From assembly GCA_036561005.1 (NCBI GenBank), contig DATBQE010000217.1, forward strand, positions 1 through 64,000: a stretch of 64,000 nucleotides of DNA, written 5' to 3'. The first letter of the stretch is position 1, and each line of letters begins with the position of its first letter. This DNA comes from PKWO01 sp036561005 (GTDB lineage Bacteria > Pseudomonadota > Gammaproteobacteria > Burkholderiales > Burkholderiaceae_D). Position numbers and translations under genes: made by a program. Positions 51,299-60,060 of the stretch are shown here, piece after piece. The notes below the pieces were generated by a model. The model saw nothing but the letters and a program-made list of their open reading frames with translations. It made no database searches and had not been told where the DNA came from.

Positions 51299-52780
51299 AT
51301 GTCAGAAATAGTACGCAAGTCCATTCGCTTCTATCATCGCGGCACAGTCCGTGAGCTGGTCGACACGGACACCAATCGCACGGTGCTGCAACATTTGCGG
51401 GAAGACTTGCATTGCACCGGCACCAAGGAAGGGTGCGCGGAAGGCGATTGCGGCGCCTGCACGGTTGTGATCGGTGAATTGCAGAACGGCGAAGTGCAAC
51501 TGCGTTCGGTCAATTCCTGCATCCAGCTAGTGCCGACGCTTGATGGCAAGGCATTGTTTACAGTCGAGGACCTGAAGCAGGCCGACGAATCATTGCACCC
51601 TGTCCAGCAGGCGATGGTGGAATGCCACGGCTCGCAGTGCGGCTTCTGCACGCCCGGTTTCGTCATGTCCTTATGGGATTTGTATTTGCGGCGCGAACAT
51701 TGCACGGGCGCACCGGCGCGCAAGGAAATTGACGATGCCTTGTCCGGTAACCTGTGCCGCTGCACCGGTTACCGGCCCATCATCGATGCCGCGCATCGGA
51801 TGGGCGAATTGCCTTCGGTACTGCTCGACCGCGCAGCATTGGCCGAGGCCCTGCAAGCCTTGCAAAGCGCGGAGATGCTCAGCTACCAGGCAGGCGGTAA
51901 GCAATTCCACGCGCCGCGCACGCTTGCACAACTTGCCGAGTTGCGTGCCGCCCACCCTGCCGCCTGCATCCTGGCGGGATCAACCGACGTCGGGCTATGG
52001 GTGACCAAACAGATGCGGTCGCTACCCAACATTATCTATATCGGCGAAGTTGCCGAGTTGAAGCTTGTCCATCAAACGGATGGCATGCTGGAGATTGGCG
52101 CTGCGGTGAATCTGAACGATGCGTATCGCGCCTTGTGCCAACACTACCCGCAAGAATTGTCCGAACTCTGGCAACGCTTTGCTTCGCTGCCCATCCGCAA
52201 CGCGGGCACCCTGGGCGGCAATGTCGCCAACGGGTCGCCGATTGGCGATTCTGCGCCGTGGCTGATTGCACTGGGCAGCGAGATCGTGTTGCGCAGCAGT
52301 GCCGGCCAACGCCGCATGGCACTGGAAGATTTCTATCTCGACTATCAGAAAAAGGATTTGCACCCCGACGAGTTCGTCGAGGCGGTGTGCGTGCCGCTGC
52401 CGCGCCCCGGCGTGTCTTTCCGTACCTACAAACTGGCCAAGCGTTTCGACCAGGATATTTCCGCCGTGTGCGCCGCCTTTGCTTTCCATCTGGAAAATGG
52501 CGTCGTGCTCCAGGCGCGCATTGCCTTCGGCGGCATGGCGGCTACCTCGAAGCGGGCCGCCAGGACCGAAGCTTTTCTTCAGGGCCGCGACTGGAACGAA
52601 GCCACGGTAAATGATGCCATGCTGTTGCTGGCGCAGGATTACCAGCCGCTGTCCGACATGCGTGCCAGTGACGCCTACCGCATGAAGACGGCGCAGAACC
52701 TGCTGCGCCGCTATTGGCTGGAAACGCGCGCCGAGGCGCCGCTCGCCGGCGTTGAAGTCAACGCTTTCGCCACGGTTTAA
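51299..52780 (+). CDS. xdhA: xanthine dehydrogenase, small (FeS/FAD) subunit
   Basis: XdhA carries electrons from the molybdenum site to NAD. The N-terminal plant-type 2Fe-2S domain has CTGTKEGCAEGDCGAC near 40-55, and the second 2Fe-2S helical domain has CGFCTPGF near 114 and CRCTGYRP near 149. The FAD domain (about 195-370) shows ILAGSTDVG and NAGTLGGNVANGSPIGD, and a CO-dehydrogenase-flavoprotein C-domain follows. All cluster cysteines are present. It is first of xdhABC, 23 bases before xdhB. Confidence 0.96.
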   Translation: MSEIVRKSIRFYHRGTVRELVDTDTNRTVLQHLREDLHCTGTKEGCAEGDCGACTVVIGELQNGEVQLRSVNSCIQLVPTLDGKALFTVEDLKQADESLHPVQQAMVECHGSQCGFCTPGFVMSLWDLYLRREHCTGAPARKEIDDALSGNLCRCTGYRPIIDAAHRMGELPSVLLDRAALAEALQALQSAEMLSYQAGGKQFHAPRTLAQLAELRAAHPAACILAGSTDVGLWVTKQMRSLPNIIYIGEVAELKLVHQTDGMLEIGAAVNLNDAYRALCQHYPQELSELWQRFASLPIRNAGTLGGNVANGSPIGDSAPWLIALGSEIVLRSSAGQRRMALEDFYLDYQKKDLHPDEFVEAVCVPLPRPGVSFRTYKLAKRFDQDISAVCAAFAFHLENGVVLQARIAFGGMAATSKRAARTEAFLQGRDWNEATVNDAMLLLAQDYQPLSDMRASDAYRMKTAQNLLRRYWLETRAEAPLAGVEVNAFATV

Positions 52781-52803
52781 CCGGGACCAGACAGACCCAT
52801 CGC

Positions 52804-55206
52804 ATGAATACTCCAAACGAAGCTTTCGCTCCTGCAATCGACCCTGCAATTGATCGAGCAAATGCGCCTGCAATTGCGCCCGACCTCACCGCCGCCGATG
52901 CCGCTCCCTGGGGGGAAGTAGGCCGGCGGCGCATCCATGAATCGGCCATCCTGCATGTGCTTGGCGAAGCAACCTATACCGACGACGTGCCGGAACTGCG
53001 CGGCACCTTGCACGCCGCGCTCGGCCTGTCGCAAAAAGCGCACGCCAAAGTCAATGCCATCAATCTCGATGCAGTGCGCGCCTCCATCGGCGTCGCGGCG
53101 GTCTACGCTGCCAAAGATATTCCCGGCACCAACGACTGCGGCCCGATCATCCACGACGATCCGATTTTTGCCGACGGCCTGGTGCAGTATGTCGGCCAGC
53201 CCCTGTTCGTGGTCGTAGCCGATACGCATGACAATGCGCGCCGCGCCGCGCGCCTGGCCGTAGTCGATTACACCGAATTGCCGGCAATTCTCACGCCGCA
53301 GGCGGCAAAGGCGGCGCAATCCTATGTTTTACCCCCGATGCATCTGAAACGCGGTGATTTCAAGGCCGCTTTCGATGGTGCGCCGCACGTGGTGAAAGGC
53401 GAACTCTACGTCGGCGGGCAGGAGCAGTTTTATCTCGAAGGTCAAATTTCCTACGCCATTCCGAAAGAGGACAAGACCCTGCTGGTGCTGTGCTCGACCC
53501 AGCACCCGTCCGAGATGCAGCATATCGTGGCGCACGCATTGGGCTTGCCTTCGCATAGCGTGACGGTGGAATGCCGCCGCATGGGCGGCGGATTCGGCGG
53601 CAAGGAGTCGCAATCGGCGCTGTGGGCTGCAGCCGCATCAATCGCCGCAGCGCATTTGAAACGCCCGGTCAAGCTGCGCGCGGACCGCGACGACGACATG
53701 CTCGTGACGGGCAAACGCCATTGCTTCCATTATGAATATGAAGTCGGCTTCGACGACAGCGGCCGCATACTCGCGGCCAAGGTGGAGATGGTGTCGCGCG
53801 CCGGCTATTCCGCCGATTTGTCGGGCCCGGTTGCCACGCGCGCGGTGTGCCACTTCGATAATACCTACTATCTGTCGGACGTCGATATTCTTGCCTTGTG
53901 CGGCAGGACCAATACGCAGTCAAACACGGCTTTCCGCGGCTTCGGCGGCCCGCAGGGGGCAATCGCCATCGAATACATTGTCGATGAAATTGCACGCAAG
54001 CTCGGCATGGATGCGCTCGACGTACGCAAGCGCAACCTGTATGGCCGCAACGACGAGGAAGGCCGCAACGTCACGCCCTATGGTCAAAAGGTGGCCGACA
54101 ATGTGATCCACGAACTGATCGGCGAACTCGAAAGGACGAGCGAATACCGCCAGCGGCGCGCTGCCATCAACGCCTACAACGCCAGGAGCCCGGTGCTGAA
54201 GAAAGGGCTGGCGCTCACGCCGGTCAAATTCGGTATTGCTTTCAACCTCACGCACTTGAACCAGGCCGGCGCGCTGGTGCATGTGTATGTTGACGGCTCG
54301 GTCCTGGTCAATCATGGCGGCACCGAAATGGGCCAGGGTATCAATACCAAGGTGGCGCAGGTAGTGGCGCAGGAACTCGGTGTGGATCTTGCTCATGTGC
54401 GTGTCACCGCCACCGACACCAGCAAAGTGGCCAACACCTCTGCCACCGCCGCATCGACCGGTGCCGATCTGAACGGCAAGGCAGCGCAGGACGCGGCGCG
54501 GCAGATTCGCGAGCGCCTGGCAGTGCTGGCCGCCACGCTGATGAGCGGGAGTGCCGACGACGTGCGCTTTACCGCAGACCAGGTCAGCCTCGGCACGCAC
54601 ACCATGCCCTTCCCTGCCCTCGTGCAAAAAGCCTACATGGCGCGCATCCAGCTCTGGTCCGATGGCTTCTATGCCACGCCCGGCCTGCATTGGGATGCCA
54701 GGAGCATGACCGGCAACCCGTTCTATTACTTTGCCTACGGCGCTGCAGTTGCCGAGGTAGTGGTCGACACGCTCACCGGCGAATGGAAACTGCTGCGCGC
54801 CGATGCCTTGTATGACGCCGGCAATTCGCTCAATCCGGCTATCGATATCGGGCAGGTCGAAGGCGCTTTCATCCAGGGCATGGGATGGTTGACCACGGAA
54901 GAGTTGTGGTGGAACAAGGCCGGCAAGTTGATGACGCATGCGCCCTCCACGTACAAAATCCCCGGCATCTCCGATTGCCCGCAGGATTTTCGGGTGCGTC
55001 TGTTCAACAATCGTAATGCGGCCGACAGCATCCACCGTTCGAAGGCAGTCGGCGAACCGCCGCTGCTGCTGCCGTTCTCGGTATTCTTTGCGATTCGCGA
55101 TGCAGTGTCGAGCATCGGCGCTCACAAGGTGAACCCGCCCCTGAATGCGCCGGCCACCAGCGAAGCCATCCTGAACGCGGTGGAAGCCGTGCAGGCGGCT
55201 GCTTGA
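52804..55206 (+). CDS. xdhB: xanthine dehydrogenase, large (molybdopterin) subunit
   Basis: XdhB holds the molybdenum cofactor and oxidises hypoxanthine and xanthine to urate. Its 800 residues contain GGQEQFYLEGQ near 201, the RRMGGGFGGKES Moco loop near 259 and GGTEMGQGINTK near 502. The catalytic Glu lies in KAVGEPPLLLPF near 749. The length is normal for the split bacterial enzyme. It is cotranscribed with xdhA and followed after 14 bases by xdhC. Confidence 0.96.
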   Translation: MNTPNEAFAPAIDPAIDRANAPAIAPDLTAADAAPWGEVGRRRIHESAILHVLGEATYTDDVPELRGTLHAALGLSQKAHAKVNAINLDAVRASIGVAAVYAAKDIPGTNDCGPIIHDDPIFADGLVQYVGQPLFVVVADTHDNARRAARLAVVDYTELPAILTPQAAKAAQSYVLPPMHLKRGDFKAAFDGAPHVVKGELYVGGQEQFYLEGQISYAIPKEDKTLLVLCSTQHPSEMQHIVAHALGLPSHSVTVECRRMGGGFGGKESQSALWAAAASIAAAHLKRPVKLRADRDDDMLVTGKRHCFHYEYEVGFDDSGRILAAKVEMVSRAGYSADLSGPVATRAVCHFDNTYYLSDVDILALCGRTNTQSNTAFRGFGGPQGAIAIEYIVDEIARKLGMDALDVRKRNLYGRNDEEGRNVTPYGQKVADNVIHELIGELERTSEYRQRRAAINAYNARSPVLKKGLALTPVKFGIAFNLTHLNQAGALVHVYVDGSVLVNHGGTEMGQGINTKVAQVVAQELGVDLAHVRVTATDTSKVANTSATAASTGADLNGKAAQDAARQIRERLAVLAATLMSGSADDVRFTADQVSLGTHTMPFPALVQKAYMARIQLWSDGFYATPGLHWDARSMTGNPFYYFAYGAAVAEVVVDTLTGEWKLLRADALYDAGNSLNPAIDIGQVEGAFIQGMGWLTTEELWWNKAGKLMTHAPSTYKIPGISDCPQDFRVRLFNNRNAADSIHRSKAVGEPPLLLPFSVFFAIRDAVSSIGAHKVNPPLNAPATSEAILNAVEAVQAAA

Positions 55207-55220
55207 AAAAGGATGCGACC

Positions 55221-56291
55221 ATGAGCCATTGGCTGGATATCTGCGAAGACGCGACAACACCTTGCGTGCTGGTCACCGTGGCCGCCGTCGATGGCTCAGG
55301 CCCGCGCGAAACCGGCGCCAAGATGGTCGTCACTGCCGGACAGCAATTCGACACCATCGGCGGCGGCCATCTGGAAATGCGTGCCTGCGAAGTGGCGCGT
55401 GAGATGCTCGATGCCGCAGGCGAGGTGGCACCGCGCCGCGTGGAACGGTTTGCGCTGGGGCCGGGACTGGGGCAATGCTGCGGCGGCGTGGTGTATCTGG
55501 CGTTTGAATTGATCAATGAGGCTACGCGCCGTGATTTGCGCGTCATGCGCGCGCGACTGCGCGAGCGTGAGGATACCTGGCGCCTGATTTTCATCGACGG
55601 CGATTCGCCCTCGATGCTTTTTACGCACGAGCAGGCGCCAATCAATGCGATCAGCGCATCTGGCCTCCCGGTCGAATTCAACATCGGGCGCCCTTGCCAC
55701 ATCCTGCGCGACGCCCAGGGACATCGCTGGCTGATCGACCCGTGTCTGGCGCCGCGTCCTCACCTTGTCTTGTTCGGCGCCGGCCACGTCGGCGCGGCCA
55801 TCGTGCGCGCACTGGCTGATCTGCCCTGCCATGTCACCTGGGTAGACGAGCGCGAGGACTTGTTCCCCGCCGGCATTCCTGCCAACGTGACTGTGGAGGC
55901 GACCGACACACCTGAAGTCCTCGCCGTGACAGCCGCAGCAGGTTCGACCTTTCTGGTTCTCACGCACAGCCATGCGTTAGACCAGCGCCTGGCTGAGCAT
56001 ATCCTGCGCCGCCCCGGCAACGACTGGTTCGGCCTGATCGGTTCGCGCACCAAGCGCGTGCAGTTCGAACGCCGCTTGGGCGAGCGCGGCATTGCGCGCG
56101 CCAAGCTCGACGCCATGGTGTGCCCCATCGGCATAGCCGGTATCACCGGCAAGGAACCAGCCGTGATCGCTGCCGCCGTGACGGCACAATTGTTGCAAGT
56201 TTGGGAAGCGGCAGCCCGCAATCCGGCCCGGCTGGAAACCCAGACCGTGCAGCCGATCTCCGAATCGGACCTCAGAACCGCTGCTGCTTAA
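55221..56291 (+). CDS. xdhC: xanthine dehydrogenase accessory protein XdhC
   Basis: XdhC binds molybdenum cofactor and helps insert the sulfurated form into XdhB. Its 356 residues have an N-terminal XdhC/CoxI domain (VAAVDGSGPRETGAKMV, IGGGHLEM, GPGLGQCCGG) and a C-terminal Rossmann domain (VLFGAGHVGAAIVRAL, near 185-200) ending in the GKEPAVIAAAV helix. ATG 55221 has an AGGA Shine-Dalgarno seven bases away; an in-frame TTG at 55203 overlaps the xdhB stop but is less likely. Confidence 0.94.
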   Translation: MSHWLDICEDATTPCVLVTVAAVDGSGPRETGAKMVVTAGQQFDTIGGGHLEMRACEVAREMLDAAGEVAPRRVERFALGPGLGQCCGGVVYLAFELINEATRRDLRVMRARLREREDTWRLIFIDGDSPSMLFTHEQAPINAISASGLPVEFNIGRPCHILRDAQGHRWLIDPCLAPRPHLVLFGAGHVGAAIVRALADLPCHVTWVDEREDLFPAGIPANVTVEATDTPEVLAVTAAAGSTFLVLTHSHALDQRLAEHILRRPGNDWFGLIGSRTKRVQFERRLGERGIARAKLDAMVCPIGIAGITGKEPAVIAAAVTAQLLQVWEAAARNPARLETQTVQPISESDLRTAAA

Positions 56292-56366
56292 CCAACGGCA
56301 AGATAAAGAGCGGCACGCTCGCGCCGTTCCGATTCCAAGTAGAATTTGAGACAACCAAGAAATTCC

Positions 56367-57704
56367 ATGACTGCAACCACCACACAGGGCGACGGCATCC
56401 ATGCCTACCGCGCCAGCATCCTGCACTTCATCGCCGACCCGGCGCTGCATGCGCATTCCTACGAATGGTTCGAAGACGGCTTGCTGATTGCCGACGGCGG
56501 CCTGATCAAGGCCGTCGGCGACTATGCCAAGCTGCGCGCCGGCCTGACACCTACCACGCCGCTGCACGACTACAGCGGCAAGCTGATCATCCCCGGCTTC
56601 ATCGACACACATATCCATTACCCGCAAACCGACATGATCGCCTCGCCGGCACCGGGTTTGTTGCCGTGGCTCGACACCTATACGTTTCCGACCGAGCGGC
56701 AATTCGCCAACCCCGAACACGCCGACGACGTGGCCGATTTTTTCATTCGCGAACTGCTGCGCTGCGGCACCACCACGGCGATGGTCTATTGCACGGTACA
56801 CAGTGCCTCGGTGGAAGCGTTTTTCACGCAAAGCGAAGCGCGCAATTTGCGCATGGCGGCGGGCAAGGTCTTGATGGACCGCAACTGCCCGGAATTCCTG
56901 CAAGACACCGCCGAGAGCGGCGCGCACGACAGTGAAGTGCTGATCAAGAAGTGGCACAAGCGCGGTCGCCAGATGTACGCCATCACGCCGCGTTTCGCGC
57001 CGACTTCGAGCGACGCGCAAATGCAACTGGCAGGAGAACTTGCCGCGAAGTATCCTGATACCTACCTGCAAACCCACGTGGCGGAAAACACCGACGAAGT
57101 GGCCTGGGTCAAGTCGCTGTATCCGCACGCGCGCAGCTACCTTGACGTGTATGACCGGTTCGGCATGCTGCGCCCGCGCGCAATGTATGCCCATTGCATC
57201 TGGCTCGAAGATGCCGACCGCGCGCGCATGGCGGAAACGCAATCGGCCATTTCAATGTGCGCGACTTCGAATCTGTTCCTCGGTAGCGGCCTGTTCGATT
57301 TTGGCCGGGCCGATGCGGCGCAGGTGCCGCTGTCGCTGGCTACCGATGTCGGCGGGGGAACGTCATTTTCCATGCTGCAAACGATGAACGAAACCTACAA
57401 GGTGGCGCGCATGGGTGGCACCTATCTGCCGGCGCTACGCATGTTCTACCTCGCCACGCTGGGCGGCGCGCGCAGTATGCAACTCGAAGGCATCATCGGC
57501 AATTTCCGCTTCGGCAACGAGGCCGATTTCATCGTGCTCGATCCGCAAGCCACGCCGCTGCTCACGCGCCGCAGCGCGCGCACCAACAGCCTGGAAGAAT
57601 TGCTGTTCGCCTTGGCCCTGCTGGGCGACGACCGCACCGTGGCAGCCACCTTTGCCGCCGGCCGATGCGTGCATCTGCGTGACAGCACCAGGATCATGTC
57701 GTGA
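56367..57704 (+). CDS. guaD: guanine deaminase
   Basis: GuaD converts guanine to xanthine, the substrate of the enzyme encoded just upstream. This 445-residue amidohydrolase-fold protein shows the zinc motif PGFIDTHIHYPQ near 76-87, HVAENTDEV near 236, the YAHCIWLED region near 275 and ATDVGGGTSFSML near 326-338. ATG 56367 fits the family; a TTG seven codons upstream is also in frame. Its stop overlaps the GTG start of the next gene. Confidence 0.95.
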   Translation: MTATTTQGDGIHAYRASILHFIADPALHAHSYEWFEDGLLIADGGLIKAVGDYAKLRAGLTPTTPLHDYSGKLIIPGFIDTHIHYPQTDMIASPAPGLLPWLDTYTFPTERQFANPEHADDVADFFIRELLRCGTTTAMVYCTVHSASVEAFFTQSEARNLRMAAGKVLMDRNCPEFLQDTAESGAHDSEVLIKKWHKRGRQMYAITPRFAPTSSDAQMQLAGELAAKYPDTYLQTHVAENTDEVAWVKSLYPHARSYLDVYDRFGMLRPRAMYAHCIWLEDADRARMAETQSAISMCATSNLFLGSGLFDFGRADAAQVPLSLATDVGGGTSFSMLQTMNETYKVARMGGTYLPALRMFYLATLGGARSMQLEGIIGNFRFGNEADFIVLDPQATPLLTRRSARTNSLEELLFALALLGDDRTVAATFAAGRCVHLRDSTRIMS

Positions 57705-58429
57705 ACCGCGACGAGTGGCAGACCCGTGTCGATCTTGCGGCCTGCTACCGGCTGTGCGCCATCGCGGGTTGGGACGACACAATCTACACCCACATCTCGG
57801 CCACCGTACCCGGCGAGCCGGGGCATTTCCTGATCAATCCATTCGGCCTGCGTTTCAATGAAATCAATGCCTCGAACCTGGTCAAGATCGACATGCAGGG
57901 CCATAGCGTCGGCCACTCGCAATACAAGGTCAACGTCAGCGGCTTTGCCATCCACGCGGCCGTGCATGGCGCGCGTGCCGACGCGCAGTGCGTGATGCAC
58001 CTGCATAATGTGCACGGCATTGCGGTCGGCATGCAGGAATTGGGATTGCTGCCGGTGTCACAGCATGCACTCAGGTTTTATGGGCAAATCGGCTATCATG
58101 ATTACGAAGGGCTGGCGCTCTCGCCGTCCGAACAGACGCGCCTGATCGCGGCGTTGGGCAACCAACCTGCGCTGATGCTGCGCAATCACGGCACCCTGGT
58201 GTGCGGGCGCACGATTGCAGAAGCCTTTGTGCTGATGGACACCTTGGACAAGGCTTGCCAAATCCAGCTGCAGGCGCAGGCAGGCGGCGGAAAATTGTTT
58301 GCGCCAGACCCGGCCGTCTGTGCGCAGACGCATGAAAATCTGTTAGGCGACGGCACCCCGGAAGGCGAACTGGAATGGCCGGCGCTGCTGCGCAAGCTCG
58401 ATGCGCATGATGCCACCTACCGCTTTTAA
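57701..58429 (+). CDS. class II aldolase/adducin-family protein
   Basis: This 242-residue protein of the fuculose-aldolase/adducin fold has the zinc-binding pair in CVMHLHNVHGIAV near residue 97 and the third His in LRNHGTLVCG near 162. The usual catalytic acid is not obvious. GTG 57701 overlaps the guaD stop by four bases, so it is translationally coupled to guanine deaminase. Such genes are found near purine or ureide genes in some proteobacteria, but I know of no assigned step, and the substrate is unknown. Confidence 0.85.
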   Translation: MNRDEWQTRVDLAACYRLCAIAGWDDTIYTHISATVPGEPGHFLINPFGLRFNEINASNLVKIDMQGHSVGHSQYKVNVSGFAIHAAVHGARADAQCVMHLHNVHGIAVGMQELGLLPVSQHALRFYGQIGYHDYEGLALSPSEQTRLIAALGNQPALMLRNHGTLVCGRTIAEAFVLMDTLDKACQIQLQAQAGGGKLFAPDPAVCAQTHENLLGDGTPEGELEWPALLRKLDAHDATYRF

Positions 58430-58454
58430 TTACGAATCGACAAGGGAACAAAGC

Positions 58455-58649
58455 ATGCCGACAATCAATGTGCAAATGTTTGAAGGGCGCACTACCGATC
58501 AAAAACGCGCCTTCATCAAAGCCTTGACCGAAGCCGCCTGCACCACCCTCGGATGCAGCGCGGGGTCGGTCGACATTATCATCAGCGAAGTGAAGCAGGA
58601 AAACTGGGCGACGGCGGGAAAGCTGTGGTCAGATCCGCGCGAGGCCTAG
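58455..58649 (+). CDS. 4-oxalocrotonate tautomerase-family protein
   Basis: This 64-residue tautomerase-fold protein has the catalytic Pro directly after the start Met (MPTINVQMFEGRT), exposed on Met removal, and Arg residues typical of the 4-OT family. AGGGAA precedes ATG 58455. It follows the aldolase by 25 bases. The stop codon TAG and the end of the last Ala codon lie inside the first repeat of a MITE-like element, so the natural C-terminus may have been trimmed or replaced. The substrate is unknown. Confidence 0.85.
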   Translation: MPTINVQMFEGRTTDQKRAFIKALTEAACTTLGCSAGSVDIIISEVKQENWATAGKLWSDPREA

Positions 58650-58815
58650 GAGTCTGCGCGGCAGAACGAGTCGAAGCGAAACGGGTGGGAAAAGGGCACA
58701 ATTTGGCCTCGCTTTTGAGGACTGTAGCCGTAGCTACAGCCGGAAAAACGGGGGCGAAGTGGGACTTTTCTCCATCCATTGCAGCCGACTCGCTTCTGCC
58801 TCGCAGACTCCTAGG
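58645..58815. mobile_element. MITE-like element with terminal inverted repeats
   Basis: The ends are inverted copies of about 29 bases (CCTAGGAGTCTGCG... on each side, three differences). Pairing continues imperfectly inward to a central CTGTAGC-CGTA-GCTACAG palindrome. CTAG at both outer ends (58646-58649 and 58811-58814) looks like a 4-base target duplication. It has no coding capacity. It is a non-autonomous element needing a transposase encoded elsewhere. Confidence 0.75.
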
Positions 58816-58863
58816 TACAATTCGTGCAGGGAGGGACAGCGCAGCGCTTCCCGCTCTACTGAC

Positions 58864-59070
58864 CTAGTAATGCGGTGGTCGTTCATCCTCAATGCGGCGC
58901 TGCCCGTCCGCCTCGGCGGAATCCGGCACACGCCGCAGTAAGGCCGTGTACAGTGCCTCCAGGCGCTCGATTTTCTTTTGCTGTTCATATACGACCTGGT
59001 TCAGGGTCTCCAGCATGTCTTCCGAGCGCGAGAGCTTGATCTCGATATCGACCAATCGTTCTTCATCCAT
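58864..59070 (-). CDS. slyX: SlyX-like coiled-coil protein
   Basis: This 68-residue protein is predicted to be one coiled coil (VDIEIKLSRSEDMLETLNQVV then EQQKKIERLEALY) followed by a polar tail ending PPHY, the pattern of the SlyX family, whose function is unknown. ATG 59070 has GGGGGAG six bases upstream. It stands alone on the minus strand, downstream of the ABC transporter genes. Confidence 0.82.
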   Translation of the reverse strand: MDEERLVDIEIKLSRSEDMLETLNQVVYEQQKKIERLEALYTALLRRVPDSAEADGQRRIEDERPPHY

Positions 59071-59139
59071 GTTCAACTCCCCCGCTTATAGTCAGGCCCG
59101 CATTGTAGAACGAAATGCACCCCTGCTCTCGTGGATTGC

Positions 59140-60060
59140 TCATGCATCCGGATGATAACTGCGGCCGAGCGATACCGGCTGGTTGAGCAGGATGGTCTTG
59201 GGGTCGCGGCAGATCAGCACCAGCACAACGATGGTGGCGATGTAGGGCAGCATGGACAACACCTCGGACGGCAGGCCGAGGCCGAAGCCCTGGGCATACA
59301 GTTGCAACACCGTGACGCCGCCGAACAGGTAAGCGCCGCAGACGACGCGCAGAGGTTTCCAGGTGCCGAACACCACCAGCGCCAGCGCAATCCAGCCCTT
59401 GCCCGCCGTCATGCCCTCGACCCACATCGGCGTTTGCACGAGCGACAGGTAGGCGCCGGCTATACCCGACATTGCGCCGCCGAAAAGCACAGCCAGGTAG
59501 CGCACGCGGATCACCGGGTGGCCGATGGCATGGGCGACATCGGGCGATTCGCCGATTGCGCGCATCTTGAGGCCAGCACGGCTCTTGCTCAAAAACCAGC
59601 TGACGGCGAACAACAGCACCAGCGAGAGATACACCATGGCGTCGTAATGAAACAGCAGGCCGCCCACGACAGGCAAGTCCGTGAGCAGCGGAATGTCGAC
59701 GCCTTGCAATCCCGTGATCGGCGTACCGGCCAGATCGTGCCCGACAAAAGCGGACAGGCCGATGCCGAACAGCGTGAGCGCCAGGCCTGTTGCCACCTGA
59801 TTGGTCTGCAGGCTCAACGTCAGGAAGGCGAACACCAGCGACAATGCTGCGCCGGCTGTCGCTGCCGCAATGAAGCCAAGCGTGGCGCTGCCGCTCACCA
59901 GTGCGGCAGCAAAGCCGGCCACGGCGCCGACCAGCATCATGCCTTCGATGCCGAGATTGAGTACGCCGGATTTTTCCACCACGGTTTCGCCAAGCGCGGC
60001 ATAGATCAGCGGTGTAGCGGCGACCACGGTGCTTGCGACGATGGGAACAAAGGCGCTCAT
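59140..60060 (-). CDS. nucleoside-type ABC transporter permease 2
   Basis: This 306-residue membrane permease of the BPD_transp_2 (Bmp/Nup nucleoside) type has about eight to nine hydrophobic segments and the family region SGVLNLGIEGMMLVGA near 33, then GESPDVAHAIGHPVIRVR. It forms the channel with permease 1, whose stop overlaps this start by four bases. With guaD and xdhABC nearby, purine nucleoside or base uptake is the likely role. Confidence 0.87.
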   Translation of the reverse strand: MSAFVPIVASTVVAATPLIYAALGETVVEKSGVLNLGIEGMMLVGAVAGFAAALVSGSATLGFIAAATAGAALSLVFAFLTLSLQTNQVATGLALTLFGIGLSAFVGHDLAGTPITGLQGVDIPLLTDLPVVGGLLFHYDAMVYLSLVLLFAVSWFLSKSRAGLKMRAIGESPDVAHAIGHPVIRVRYLAVLFGGAMSGIAGAYLSLVQTPMWVEGMTAGKGWIALALVVFGTWKPLRVVCGAYLFGGVTVLQLYAQGFGLGLPSEVLSMLPYIATIVVLVLICRDPKTILLNQPVSLGRSYHPDA

